Positions 39,452 to 47,960 of a stretch of DNA of 64,000 nucleotides are shown one piece after another. Position 1 is the first letter of the stretch; every line of letters starts with the position of its first letter. This DNA comes from Dechloromonas sp. Dech2017 (GTDB taxonomy: Bacteria > Pseudomonadota > Gammaproteobacteria > Burkholderiales > Rhodocyclaceae), in NCBI GenBank assembly GCA_009469585.1, contig SSXW01000002.1, positions 125,001 to 189,000 on the forward strand, read 5' to 3'. Below the pieces are notes generated by a model. The model was not told the origin of the DNA. It ran no database searches and saw only the letters and a list, made by a program, of their open reading frames with translations. A program made the translations under genes and the position numbers.

Positions 39452-40279
39452 ATGACCGACGACCAGCTTCTCCGCTACAGCCGCCACATTCTGCTCGACG
39501 CCCTCGGCATCGAGGGGCAGGCGCGGATTCTCGCCAGCCACGCCCTGATCGTCGGGGCCGGCGGCCTCGGTTCGCCGGCGGCGCTCTACCTGGCCTCGGC
39601 CGGGGTCGGCAAGATCACCCTGGTTGATGACGACAGCGTCGATTTCACCAACCTGCAGCGCCAGATCCTCCACACCCAGGCGCGGGTCGGCATGGCCAAG
39701 GCCGAATCGGGACGCCAGGCGCTGGCCGCCATCAATCCCGAAATCGCCGTCGTGCCGCTGCAGCAGCGGCTGTCGGGCCCTGCGCTCGACGCCCTGGTGG
39801 CGACGGCCGACATCGTCCTCGACTGCACCGACAACTTCGCCACCCGCCACGCCATCAACCGGGCCTGCGTCCATCACAAGAAGCCGCTGGTCTCCGGCGC
39901 CGCCATCCGCTTCGACGGCCAGATCAGCGTCTACGACCTGCGCCGCGACGATGCGCCGTGCTACCACTGCCTGTTTCCCGAAGGCGACGATGTCGAGGAA
40001 GTGCGCTGCGCGGTGATGGGCGTCTTCGCGCCGCTGACCGGCATCGTCGGCACCATGCAGGCAGCCGAGGCGCTGAAGCTGGCGGCCGGCATCGGCCAGT
40101 CGCTGAGCGGCCGGCTGCTGCTGCTCGACGCCCTCGACATGGAATGGCGCACCGTCCGATTCCGCAAGGACCCGGCCTGCGCCGTGTGCGGCCCTACAGC
40201 GGCCGGGCAAGCACCCGGATATCTACCCCGACCTGACGCAGATCGCGAATCTGCAGGCGGCGTTTGCCGTCCAGGCTAG
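39452..40279 (+). CDS. moeB: MoeB/HesA-type adenylyltransferase
   Basis: A 275-residue E1-like enzyme that adenylates the C-terminal Gly of a ubiquitin-like sulfur carrier (MoaD or ThiS). ATP site: LIVGAGGLGSPAALYLAS near 31-48; NLQRQILH; DCTDNFATRHAIN; the zinc pairs are CYHCLF and CAVCG. Family members end near CxxCG (about residue 247); here translation continues about 28 residues into the opposite-strand ribD end, an 86-bp convergent overlap. Whether it serves molybdopterin or thiamine is not shown. Confidence 0.9.
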   Translation: MTDDQLLRYSRHILLDALGIEGQARILASHALIVGAGGLGSPAALYLASAGVGKITLVDDDSVDFTNLQRQILHTQARVGMAKAESGRQALAAINPEIAVVPLQQRLSGPALDALVATADIVLDCTDNFATRHAINRACVHHKKPLVSGAAIRFDGQISVYDLRRDDAPCYHCLFPEGDDVEEVRCAVMGVFAPLTGIVGTMQAAEALKLAAGIGQSLSGRLLLLDALDMEWRTVRFRKDPACAVCGPTAAGQAPGYLPRPDADRESAGGVCRPG

Positions 40280-41282
40280 CCAGTTCGGGCAGGTTGAACA
40301 GGCCGTTCGCCTGGTCGCCGATCAGGCAGGGCGCCAGGTAGAGCAGCAACTCGTCGACCAGCCCTTCGCGCAGCAGCGAACCATTCAGCTTGCAGCCGGC
40401 CTCGGCGTGCACCTCGTTGACGCCGCGGCTTGCCAGCAATTCGAGCAAGGCCGGCAAATCGACCTTGCCGGCCGGGTTTTTCAGAATTTCGACGAAATTT
40501 CCCGTCGACCGCAGCGCTGTGATTTTTTCGGCATGGTCGACGGCGCCGACCACCAGCGTCCCGCCGCCGTGCAGCACGCGGGCGTTCAGCGGGATTTCGA
40601 ACCGACTGTCGACAACGACTCGCAGCGGCTGGCGCGACGTCGCCACATCGCGCACCGACAGTAGCGGATCGTCGTCGCGCACCGTGCCGATGCCGGTCAG
40701 GATGGCGCAGGCCCGGGCCCGCCAGGCATGTCCATCGCGCCGCGCCTCGGGGCCGGTGATCCACTGGCTGAGGCCATTGTTGAGAGCCGTCTTGCCATCC
40801 AGGCTGGCCGCCGCTTTCAGGCGCAGCCAGGGGCGAGCCCGCGTCATGCGCGACACGAAACCGATGTTCAGCTCGCGCGCCTCGTTTTCCAGCAAGCCGC
40901 TCGCCGTCTCGATGCCGGCCGCCTGCAGCCGGGCCAGCCCTTGACCGGCGACCAGCGGATTGGGGTCGGTCATCGCTGCCACGACGCGGGAAACCCCGGC
41001 CGCGATCAGCGCCTCGGCACAGGGCGGCGTACGGCCGTGATGACTGCACGGTTCCAGCGTGACGTAGGCGCTGGCGCCCCGGGCCCGCTCGCCGGCGGCG
41101 CGCAGTGCGTGCACTTCGGCATGCGGCTCGCCGGCCTTCTCATGCCAACCCTCGCCGACAATGGCACCGTCGCGGACCAGCACGCAGCCGACCCGCGGAT
41201 TGGGCGAGGTCGTCCACAGGCCGCGCTCGGCCAGTTGCAGGGCGCGCCCCATCATGCCGTGGTCGACGGCGGAAAATGTCAT
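40194..41282 (-). CDS. ribD: Riboflavin biosynthesis protein RibD
   Basis: A 362-residue bifunctional enzyme: an N-terminal deaminase (residues 1-145) with zinc ligands in [10 protein letters not shown] and [13 protein letters not shown], and a C-terminal reductase (NADPH site from about 146, [16 protein letters not shown]). It performs two steps from diaminohydroxyphosphoribosyl-aminopyrimidine. Its ATG overlaps the nrdR stop (ATGA). Its 3' end overlaps moeB. A repeat copy is at 40473-40513, and a one-mismatch copy spans its start at 41258-41289. Confidence 0.95.
   Translation of the reverse strand: MTFSAVDHGMMGRALQLAERGLWTTSPNPRVGCVLVRDGAIVGEGWHEKAGEPHAEVHALRAAGERARGASAYVTLEPCSHHGRTPPCAEALIAAGVSRVVAAMTDPNPLVAGQGLARLQAAGIETASGLLENEARELNIGFVSRMTRARPWLRLKAAASLDGKTALNNGLSQWITGPEARRDGHAWRARACAILTGIGTVRDDDPLLSVRDVATSRQPLRVVVDSRFEIPLNARVLHGGGTLVVGAVDHAEKITALRSTGNFVEILKNPAGKVDLPALLELLASRGVNEVHAEAGCKLNGSLLREGLVDELLLYLAPCLIGDQANGLFNLPELASLDGKRRLQIRDLRQVGVDIRVLARPL
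40473..40513 (-). repeat. Uptake-signal-like repeat, in ribD
   Basis: Reverse-strand core TGCGGTCGAC (40504-40513), GGG, AAATTT, CGTCG, AAATT, CTG, AAAAA. Sense strand of ribD but in a different frame from the Ala-Val-Asp copies (reads [13 protein letters not shown]). Confidence 0.75.
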
Positions 41283-41289
41283 TTTTTGC
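41258..41289 (+). repeat. Uptake-signal-like repeat (variant), ribD/nrdR junction
   Basis: Core CGTGGTCGAC (41258-41267, one mismatch), GGCGG, AAAATGTC, ATTTTTT. It covers the ribD start and the last codons of nrdR. Confidence 0.5.
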
Positions 41290-41743
41290 GGGTAGTCGGC
41301 GAAACTTCGCGGATCGCCTTGGAAAAGGCGTCGACGTCTTCGAAGTTGCGATACACCGAGGCGAAGCGAATGTAGGCCACCTTGTCGAGCTTCTTCAGCT
41401 CACGCATGACCAGCTCGCCCAGTTGCTGCGTGCTGACCTCGCGCTCGCCGGCAGCCAGCAAGCGCTCCTCGATATCGGCCACCGCCGCGTCGACCGACTC
41501 GATCGACACCGGCCGCTTGCGCAGCGCCAGATCCAGGCTGGCGCGCAGCTTGCCGCGGCTGAACTCGGTACGCAGGCCGTTCTTCTTGACCACCTGCGGC
41601 AACTGGATCTCGGCCCGCTCGTAGGTGGTGAAGCGCTTGTCGCAGGCGTTGCACCGACGGCGGCGGCGGACGACGTCACCCTCGTCGTTCAGACGGGTAT
41701 CGGCAACCGCCGTGTCCTCCGCGCCGCAGAAAGGGCATTTCAT
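41279..41743 (-). CDS. nrdR: Transcriptional repressor NrdR
   Basis: A 154-residue zinc-ribbon and ATP-cone repressor of ribonucleotide reductase genes. The ribbon is [17 protein letters not shown] with [20 protein letters not shown] (residues 1-45); the ATP cone spans about 49-139. It lies between glyA and ribD, the standard betaproteobacterial order glyA-nrdR-ribD. Its upstream region is an array of TTAGNNN heptamers rather than an ordinary leader, so its promoter is unclear. Confidence 0.96.
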   Translation of the reverse strand: MKCPFCGAEDTAVADTRLNDEGDVVRRRRRCNACDKRFTTYERAEIQLPQVVKKNGLRTEFSRGKLRASLDLALRKRPVSIESVDAAVADIEERLLAAGEREVSTQQLGELVMRELKKLDKVAYIRFASVYRNFEDVDAFSKAIREVSPTTRKK

Positions 41744-41744
41744 T

Positions 41745-41772
41745 TTAGCTGTTAGCTATTAGCCGTTAGGAG
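41745..41772 (+). repeat. (TTAGNNN)4 heptamer array upstream of nrdR
   Basis: Four consecutive 7-mers: TTAGCTG, TTAGCTA, TTAGCCG, TTAGGAG, starting 2 bp before the nrdR start codon. Same unit as the arrays by slmA/hemB at 25190-25283. Confidence 0.8.
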
Positions 41773-41773
41773 T

Positions 41774-41830
41774 TGGAGCGAGGATCGAGTAAGCATTTAC
41801 TACCAGCTCGATCCTAAATCCTCGATCCTG
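41774..41830. repeat. AGGATCGAG inverted repeats, glyA-nrdR gap
   Basis: GCGAGGATCGAG near 41778-41789 is answered by CTCGATCCT near 41807-41815 and again by CCTCGATCCT near 41820-41829. This is the same 9-mer family as at 39386-39450. It fills the gap after glyA and might form a terminator-like hairpin without a U tract. Confidence 0.6.
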
Positions 41831-41831
41831 A

Positions 41832-43082
41832 TCAGGCGCCGTAGACCGGGAACTTCTTGCACAACTCGGCGACCTTGGCCCGCACGGTGGCGGCCACGGC
41901 CTCGTCGTTGGGGGCGTCGAGCACGTCGGCCACCAGATGGGCGACCGTTTCCGCCTCGATCTCGGTGAAGCCGCGCGTCGTCATGGCCGGCGAGCCGATG
42001 CGGATGCCGGAGGTGACGAAGGGCTTCTGCGGATCGTTCGGAATGCCGTTCTTGTTGACCGTGATGTGGGCGCGGCCGAGGGCGGCTTCGGCATCCTTGC
42101 CGGTGATGTTCTTGGCGCGCAGGTCGAGCAGGAAGACGTGGCTTTCGGTACGGCCGGAGACGACGCGCAGGCCGCGCTCCTCGGACAGCACGCGGGCCAT
42201 GACGCGGGCGTTGGCGATGACCTGCTCCTGGTAGTGACGGAAGCCCGGCGTCGCCGCTTCCTTGAAGGCCGTCGCCTTGGCGGCGATGACGTGCATCAGC
42301 GGGCCGCCCTGCAGGCCCGGGAAGATGGCCGAATTGATGGCCTTTTCATGCTCGGCCTTCATCAGCACGATGCCGCCGCGCGGGCCGCGCAGGGTCTTGT
42401 GCGTGGTCGAGGTGACGACGTCGGCGAAGGGCACCGGATTCGGGTAGAAACCGGCGGCGATCAGGCCGGCGTAGTGGGCCATGTCGACCATGAAGATGGC
42501 GCCGACTTCCTTGGCAATCTTGGCGAAACGCTCGAAGTCGATGCGCAGCGCGTAAGCCGAGGCACCGGCGATGATCAGGCGCGGCTTGTGCTCGCGGGCC
42601 AGCGCTTCCATACGCGGGTAGTCGATCTCTTCCTTGTCGTTGAGGCCGTAGGAAACGACGTTGAACCACTTGCCGGACATGTTGAGCGCCATGCCGTGGG
42701 TCAGGTGGCCGCCTTCGGCCAGGCTCATGCCCATGATGGTGTCGCCCGGCTTGCAGAAGGCCATCAGCACGGCCTGGTTGGCCTGCGAACCGGAGTTCGG
42801 CTGGACGTTGGCGGCTTCGGCGCCGTATAGCTTCTTCAGGCGGTCGATGGCCAACTGCTCGGCGACGTCGACGTGTTCGCAGCCGCCGTAGTAGCGCTTG
42901 CCGGGATAGCCTTCGGCATACTTGTTGGTGAGCTGCGAGCCCTGGGCTTCCATGACCGCCTTGCTCACGTAGTTTTCAGACGCGATCAGTTCGATGTGGT
43001 CTTCCTGACGCTGGACTTCGGCCTGGATGGCCTGCCAGAGTTCGGGGTCAACTTTTGCCAGGGTGTCTTTCGCGGAAAACAT
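41832..43082 (-). CDS. glyA: Serine hydroxymethyltransferase
   Basis: A 416-residue PLP enzyme interconverting serine and glycine with tetrahydrofolate, the main one-carbon source. The PLP lysine is in [15 protein letters not shown] near residue 229; also SENYVSKAV and [15 protein letters not shown]. Its product feeds thyA (52235). It starts at 43082, 39 bp downstream of the end of the phosphatase gene on the same strand, and its 3' gap holds dispersed repeats before nrdR. Confidence 0.98.
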   Translation of the reverse strand: MFSAKDTLAKVDPELWQAIQAEVQRQEDHIELIASENYVSKAVMEAQGSQLTNKYAEGYPGKRYYGGCEHVDVAEQLAIDRLKKLYGAEAANVQPNSGSQANQAVLMAFCKPGDTIMGMSLAEGGHLTHGMALNMSGKWFNVVSYGLNDKEEIDYPRMEALAREHKPRLIIAGASAYALRIDFERFAKIAKEVGAIFMVDMAHYAGLIAAGFYPNPVPFADVVTSTTHKTLRGPRGGIVLMKAEHEKAINSAIFPGLQGGPLMHVIAAKATAFKEAATPGFRHYQEQVIANARVMARVLSEERGLRVVSGRTESHVFLLDLRAKNITGKDAEAALGRAHITVNKNGIPNDPQKPFVTSGIRIGSPAMTTRGFTEIEAETVAHLVADVLDAPNDEAVAATVRAKVAELCKKFPVYGA

Positions 43083-43121
43083 GGGGAATGCCTCAAGCCA
43101 TTGAAAAGGGGTCGAATTTTA

Positions 43122-43778
43122 TCACGCCGGAAGCTCGTCGAGGGCACCCGGTTCAAGATGCTCGGTTTCGCCCCAGGTTTCGAGCCGCCAATTGCCGTCG
43201 ACCGCTGCGATCCAGTTGATGCCGGCATTGGGAATCAGGAAATCGCGCGGCATTTCGAGCGAATTGCCGCGCACGAAGCGGTTGATGATGTCGAGGACGC
43301 CGCCGTGCAGCACGATGGCGACGGTCTGGCCGGGGTGGCTGGCGGCAATTTCCCGCAGCTTGCCGGTGACGCGGGCGAACATCGCACCCAGGCTTTCGCC
43401 GTTCTCGAAGGCGTAGTCGGCGTTGCGCCCCTCGAAGGCGGCATAGCCGGCCGGATGCCTGGCCTTGGCTTCGTCGTAGGTCAGCCCTTCGAAGACGCCG
43501 TAGCGCCGCTCGCGCATTTCGGGCACCGGGGTCGGCGCCAGCCCGAGGGCCTCGCCGATCAACTGGGCGGTACGCCAGGCGCGCTGCAGGTCGCTGCTGT
43601 ACAGCGCCACGATGCCGGCCGGCTTCAGCCAGCGCCCGGCTGCCGTCGCCTGACGCAGGCCGGTGGCGTTGAGAGCGATGTCAATCTGCCCCTGGATGCG
43701 CCGCTCGGCGTTCCATTCGGTTTCGCCGTGGCGCACCAGGCAGATGCGTGTTACCGGGCTTGTAGGGATTTCCACCAT
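43122..43778 (-). CDS. Histidine phosphatase (phosphoglycerate mutase-like)
   Basis: A 218-residue branch-1 histidine phosphatase. The catalytic His is in ICLVRHGETEWNAERRIQG near residue 15; Glu in MRERRYGVFEGLTYDE; second His in AIVLHGGVLDIINRF. The acceptor is unknown: cofactor-independent mutase, alpha-ribazole phosphatase or another phosphatase are possible. The start MVEIPTSPVTR at 43778 is preferred to a TTG at 43826. It is divergent from the TRAP operon. A one-mismatch repeat copy (AGCGGTCGAC, 43197-43206) lies near its end. Confidence 0.88.
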   Translation of the reverse strand: MVEIPTSPVTRICLVRHGETEWNAERRIQGQIDIALNATGLRQATAAGRWLKPAGIVALYSSDLQRAWRTAQLIGEALGLAPTPVPEMRERRYGVFEGLTYDEAKARHPAGYAAFEGRNADYAFENGESLGAMFARVTGKLREIAASHPGQTVAIVLHGGVLDIINRFVRGNSLEMPRDFLIPNAGINWIAAVDGNWRLETWGETEHLEPGALDELPA

Positions 43779-43842
43779 GGTCTGTCCGTCACCTTCGCTG
43801 TAAATTGGGCGCACCGTAATTTCCAATCAACCCCGGCCGCCT

Positions 43843-43862
43843 ATAGAAGTCGGGAATTCTAT
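43843..43862. promoter_or_regulatory. Possible operator upstream of TRAP transporter genes
   Basis: ATAGAA (43843-43848) and TTCTAT (43857-43862) form an inverted repeat with 8 bp between, 20 bp before the dctQ start and next to its GAGGAGG site. It has the size of a dimeric repressor site but I cannot name a regulator. Confidence 0.3.
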
Positions 43863-43881
43863 CAACCGAGGAGGACTTTTC

Positions 43882-44475
43882 GTGACCCTTCTGCTCAAGC
43901 TCTCAAAGCTGATCGACTGGCTGAACGAGCGCGTTGGCAAAGGCGCTTTCTGGCTCATTCTGATCATGGCCATCATCAGCGCCGGCAATGCCACCTACCG
44001 CTTCATCTTCGACGACAGTTCGAACGGCATGCTGGAAATCCAGTGGTATCTGTTCGCCGCCGTGTTCCTGCTGTGCTCTCCCTACACCCTGCTCAAGAAC
44101 GAACACGTGCGCATCGACGTCATCTCGGGCAAGTTCGGCCCGCGCGGCCTGGCCGTCATCGACATCGTCGGCACCCTGTTCTTCCTGCTGCCCATGGTGA
44201 TCACCGTGCTCTGGCTGTCCATTCCGCTGGTCGCCGAGTCGTACCGGATCACCGAGTACTCGGCCAATGCCGGCGGCCTGCTGCGCTGGCCGGTTAAGGC
44301 GCTGCTGCCGATCGGCTTCGCGCTACTCGCCCTGCAAGGCGTTTCCGAGCTGATCAAGCGCATCGCCTACCTGGCCGGCATGATCGACGACCCCAATAGT
44401 AAGGCCAAGGGCCCGACGGCCGAAGAAGAACTGGCCGCCGCCATCGCCGCGACCAAAGCCAAGGAGGCCAAATAA
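43882..44475 (+). CDS. TRAP transporter small permease (DctQ type)
   Basis: A 197-residue membrane protein with four segments (FWLILIMAIISAGNATYRF, YLFAAVFLLCSPYTLL, IVGTLFFLLPMVITVLWLSI, LLPIGFALLALQGVSELI), as in DctQ subunits, and an Ala/Glu/Lys-rich cytosolic tail. It starts with GTG after GAGGAGG. dctM begins on the last base of its stop codon. TRAP systems import organic acids with a sodium gradient; this one is longer than classic DctQ (about 160), similar to TAXI/keto-acid types. Confidence 0.9.
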   Translation: MTLLLKLSKLIDWLNERVGKGAFWLILIMAIISAGNATYRFIFDDSSNGMLEIQWYLFAAVFLLCSPYTLLKNEHVRIDVISGKFGPRGLAVIDIVGTLFFLLPMVITVLWLSIPLVAESYRITEYSANAGGLLRWPVKALLPIGFALLALQGVSELIKRIAYLAGMIDDPNSKAKGPTAEEELAAAIAATKAKEAK

Positions 44476-45962
44476 TGGAATGGGTTATCGCCAACATGGC
44501 GCCGTTGATGTTCGGCGCCCTTGTCCTCTTCCTGCTCTGCGGCTATCCGGTGGCTTTCTCGCTGGCTGCCAACGGCATCCTGTTCGGCCTCATCGGCATG
44601 GAACTCGGCCTGCTCCAGCCGGCCCTCTTCCAGGCCCTGCCGGAACGCATTTTCGGCATCATGGCCAACGACACGCTGCTCGCCATCCCCTTCTTCACCT
44701 TCATGGGGTTGATCCTTGAACGATCAGGGATGGCCGAGGACCTGCTCGACACCATCGGCCAGCTGTTCGGCCCGGTTCGCGGCGGCCTGGCCTTCGCCGT
44801 CATCTTCGTCGGCGCCCTGCTCGCCGCGACGACCGGCGTGGTAGCCGCCTCGGTCATCTCGATGGGCCTGATCTCGCTGCCCATCATGCTCCGCTACGGC
44901 TACGACAAGCGACTGGCCACCGGCGTCATCGCCGCCTCCGGCACGCTTGCCCAGATCATCCCGCCGTCGCTGGTGCTGATCATCATGGCCGACCAGCTCG
45001 GTCGCTCGGTCGGCGACATGTACGAAGGCGCCATGCTGCCCGGCTTGATCCTGACCGGCCTCTATGTCGGCTACGTCGTCCTGCTCACCATCATCAAGCC
45101 GAACGCCGCCCCGGCCCTGCCGCCGGAAGCCCGCACCCTGCGCGGTTTCAAGCTGATGCTCCGCGTCATCACCACCATGGTGCCGCCGCTGCTGCTGATC
45201 TTCCTGGTTCTCGGCACCATCTTCCTCGGCATCGCCACGCCGACCGAGGGCGGCGCCATGGGGGCAGCCGGCGCACTGATCCTGGCCATCGTCCGCCAGC
45301 GGCTGAACTTCAAGCTGCTCAAGCAGGCCATGGAAACCACCGGCAAGCTGTCGTCCTTCGTCATCTTCATCCTGGTCGGCTCGACCGTCTTCGGCCTGGT
45401 CTTCCGCGCCGTCGATGGCGACCTGTGGGTCGAACACCTGCTGCTGTCGCTGCCCGGCGGCCAGGTCGGCTTCCTGATCGTGGTCAACTTGATGGTCTTC
45501 CTGCTCGCCTTCTTCCTCGACTTCTTCGAACTGTCCTTCATCATCGTTCCCCTGCTCGCCCCGGTCGCCGACAAGCTGGGCATCGACCTGGTGTGGTTCG
45601 GCGTGCTGCTCGCGGTGAACATGCAGACCTCCTTCATGCACCCGCCCTTCGGCTTCGCGCTGTTCTACCTGCGTTCGGTGGCGCCGGCCTCGGTCAAGAC
45701 GACGGACATCTACTGGGGCGCCATACCCTTCGTCTGCATCCAGATCATCATGGTGGCCATCATCATCATCTTCCCCAACGTGGTCAGCTATGGCGACGAA
45801 GCCCAGCGCGCCCGGGCCCAGATGGAGCGCGACGGCACGGCGCCGCCACCGGTCGACCTGGGCAGCCTGCTCGACCAGGACGAGGCCAATCCGCCGCCCA
45901 AGAAAGGGGGCGCCAGCAAGGGCGAATCGGCGGCCGATTACCTGAAGAACCTCGGCCAGTAA
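44475..45962 (+). CDS. TRAP transporter large permease (DctM type)
   Basis: A 495-residue transporter subunit with about twelve membrane segments. It shows FTFMGLILERSGMAEDLLDT, the IIPPSLVLIIMADQLGRSVG stretch and the GIATPTEGGAMGAAGA motif of the DctM family. A C-terminal tail of about 60 charged residues (from about 435) goes beyond the usual length of about 430. Coupled to dctQ. A terminator follows at 45985. The likely binding protein is encoded on the other strand at 46714, beyond dps. Confidence 0.93.
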   Translation: MEWVIANMAPLMFGALVLFLLCGYPVAFSLAANGILFGLIGMELGLLQPALFQALPERIFGIMANDTLLAIPFFTFMGLILERSGMAEDLLDTIGQLFGPVRGGLAFAVIFVGALLAATTGVVAASVISMGLISLPIMLRYGYDKRLATGVIAASGTLAQIIPPSLVLIIMADQLGRSVGDMYEGAMLPGLILTGLYVGYVVLLTIIKPNAAPALPPEARTLRGFKLMLRVITTMVPPLLLIFLVLGTIFLGIATPTEGGAMGAAGALILAIVRQRLNFKLLKQAMETTGKLSSFVIFILVGSTVFGLVFRAVDGDLWVEHLLLSLPGGQVGFLIVVNLMVFLLAFFLDFFELSFIIVPLLAPVADKLGIDLVWFGVLLAVNMQTSFMHPPFGFALFYLRSVAPASVKTTDIYWGAIPFVCIQIIMVAIIIIFPNVVSYGDEAQRARAQMERDGTAPPPVDLGSLLDQDEANPPPKKGGASKGESAADYLKNLGQ

Positions 45963-45984
45963 GGCGACCACTTCTTCATCTGCA

Positions 45985-46016
45985 AAAGGCGGGGGTTCGA
46001 CCCCGCCTTTTTTCTT
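45985..46016 (+). terminator. Rho-independent terminator of dctQM
   Basis: Stem AAGGCGGGG/CCCCGCCTT around GTTCGA, followed by TTTTTCTTTG. Confidence 0.87.
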
Positions 46017-46152
46017 TGATAGCCGCAACCTATTCGCTGATTGCCCAGAAACGATTGGCGCAAAGCGTCCGCGAGCGGCACAATATCGATGGAAACCAAG
46101 CGGTCTGCCCGCGGGCAGGCCTGTTCAAACCTCAGTTTGAAGGGAGTTCATC

Positions 46153-46623
46153 ATGACCATCGATATCGGCATCAGCAAAAAAGACCGGGAAAAGATCGCC
46201 GACGGTTTGTCGCACCTGCTGGCAGACTCGTACACGCTCTACCTGAAGACCCACAATTTCCACTGGAACGTCACGGGCCCCATGTTCAACACGCTGCACG
46301 TGATGTTCATGGACCAATACACCGAATTGTGGAATGCCCTCGACCTGATCGCCGAGCGCATCCGCGCCCTCGGCCTGCCCGCCCCCGGCACCTACCGCGA
46401 ATTCTCGCAACTGACGGTGATCAAGGAGAGCGAGGGCGTGCCCAACGCCAGCGAAATGCTCAAGCAGTTGCTGGCCGGCCAGGAGGCCGTCATCAAGACG
46501 GCCCGCAGCGTCTTCCCGGTGGTGGACAAGGCCGGCGACGAGCCGAGCGCCGACCTGCTGACCCAGCGCATGCAGATCCATGAAAAGAATGCCTGGATGT
46601 TGCGCAGCATGCTCGACAGCTGA
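46153..46623 (+). CDS. dps: Dps-family ferritin-like DNA protection protein
   Basis: A 156-residue Dps: a dodecameric shell that oxidises and stores iron and shields DNA under stress. The ferroxidase residues are in [19 protein letters not shown] (H and D/E) and EIWNALD-like [18 protein letters not shown]. The N-terminus ([18 protein letters not shown]) has few lysines, so strong DNA binding is uncertain. Preceded by AAGGGAG. It sits between two halves of a TRAP system, with terminators on both sides. Confidence 0.93.
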   Translation: MTIDIGISKKDREKIADGLSHLLADSYTLYLKTHNFHWNVTGPMFNTLHVMFMDQYTELWNALDLIAERIRALGLPAPGTYREFSQLTVIKESEGVPNASEMLKQLLAGQEAVIKTARSVFPVVDKAGDEPSADLLTQRMQIHEKNAWMLRSMLDS

Positions 46624-46645
46624 GCCACGCCGAAACGACAGGCAA

Positions 46646-46677
46646 CAAAAAACCCGCAAATTGCGGGTTTTTTGTTG
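46646..46677. terminator. Bidirectional terminator between dps and dctP
   Basis: Stem ACCCGCAA/TTGCGGGT flanked by AAAAAA on the left and TTTTTTG on the right, so it can end both dps (plus) and the TRAP binding-protein gene (minus). Confidence 0.88.
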
Positions 46678-46713
46678 TTGACCGCAGCACCGGGGGTAGC
46701 CCCGGCCGATCGA

Positions 46714-47856
46714 TCAGCGGTGCGACTGCAGGAAGCCGTCCATGCGCGCTTCGGCCAGGCTGAACCAGGCGTTCTCCGCCTTGCGGTACTGATCCCACTC
46801 AGTGTAGATCTTCTTGAAGGCCGGGTTCTTGGAGGCCTCGTCGGCGTACAGATCCTGGGCGGCCTTGTAGGCAGCTTCCAGAACGTCCTTCGGATAGGCC
46901 TGCAGCTTGACGCCGCCCTGCAGCAGCTTGGACAGCGCGGCCGGGTTCTTGTGATCGTACTCGGCCATCATCGTGATGTTCGCCTCGTAGGCGGCAGCCT
47001 GGAAAGCCTCCTGGTACTCCTTGGGCAGCTTGGCCCATTCGGCCTTGTTGACGAAGAAGTGAATGACCGGGCCCGGCTCCCACCAACCCGGGTAGTAGTA
47101 ATGCTTGGCGACCTTGTAGAAGCCGAGCTTTTCGTCGTCGTAGGGACCGACCCATTCAGCGGCGTCGATGGTGCCCTTTTCCAGCGCCGGATAGATGTCG
47201 CCGCCGGAAATCTGCTGCGGCACGGCGCCCAGCGCGGCGAAGACGTTGCCGCCGAGGCCGGCGATGCGCATCTTGAGGCCCTTGACGTCGTCCAGACCCT
47301 TGATTTCCTTGCGGAACCAGCCGCCCATCTGGGTGCCGGTGTTGCCGCCGGCGAAGGAGAGGACGTTGTAGTTGGAATAGAACTCGTCGAGCAGCTTCTG
47401 ACCGCCGCCGTAGTAGATCCAGGCGTTCATCTGGCGGGCATTCATGCCGAAGGGCACCGAGGTGCCGAAGCCGAAGGTCTTGTCCTTGCCGACGTAGTAG
47501 TAGGAACAGGTGTGGCAGCACTCAACGGTGCCCTGCTGCACGGCGTCCAGGGCCTGCAGGCCGGGGACGATCTCGCCGCCCGGGAAGACGCGGATGTCGA
47601 ACTTGCCGCCGGTCATGGCGCGCAGGCGATTGGCCAGTACTTCGGCACCGCCGTAGATGGTGTCCAGGCTCTTCGGGAAGCTGGAAGTCAGGCGCCACTT
47701 TACCTCGGGCATCGAACCCTTGACCGCAGGTGCTGCACTAGGCGCGGGAGCGGAAGCCGGAGCTGTGGATGCCGGCTCTTCCTTTTTGCCGCAAGCAGCC
47801 AATCCTACGGCGGCAGCACCTATGGCGGCCTTACCGAGAAAATCACGACGTTGCAT
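46714..47856 (-). CDS. TRAP transporter solute-binding protein (DctP/TakP type)
   Basis: A 380-residue lipoprotein with a twin-arginine signal (QRRDFLGKAAIGAAAVGLAAC) whose Cys about 22 is a lipobox candidate, a Pro/Ala linker, and a DctP domain (VKWRLTSSFPKSLDTIYGGA, KMRIAGLGGNVFAALGAVPQ, WVGPYDDEKLGFYKVAKHYY). The AEWVGPYDDEK region matches the keto-acid binding TakP group, so 2-oxo acids or similar are likely ligands. The ATG at 47856 has GGAGA upstream; a TTG at 47874 is less likely. It is probably the partner of dctQM. Confidence 0.92.
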   Translation of the reverse strand: MQRRDFLGKAAIGAAAVGLAACGKKEEPASTAPASAPAPSAAPAVKGSMPEVKWRLTSSFPKSLDTIYGGAEVLANRLRAMTGGKFDIRVFPGGEIVPGLQALDAVQQGTVECCHTCSYYYVGKDKTFGFGTSVPFGMNARQMNAWIYYGGGQKLLDEFYSNYNVLSFAGGNTGTQMGGWFRKEIKGLDDVKGLKMRIAGLGGNVFAALGAVPQQISGGDIYPALEKGTIDAAEWVGPYDDEKLGFYKVAKHYYYPGWWEPGPVIHFFVNKAEWAKLPKEYQEAFQAAAYEANITMMAEYDHKNPAALSKLLQGGVKLQAYPKDVLEAAYKAAQDLYADEASKNPAFKKIYTEWDQYRKAENAWFSLAEARMDGFLQSHR

Positions 47857-47960
47857 ATTTCTTGTCTCCTTCAATAGTCATTGGGAACGTCAAACTGAAG
47901 CGATTTCATTCTAGCGAAAGCCCAGCTTTTGACGACTGAGGAAAACCCTAATACCGTCGG

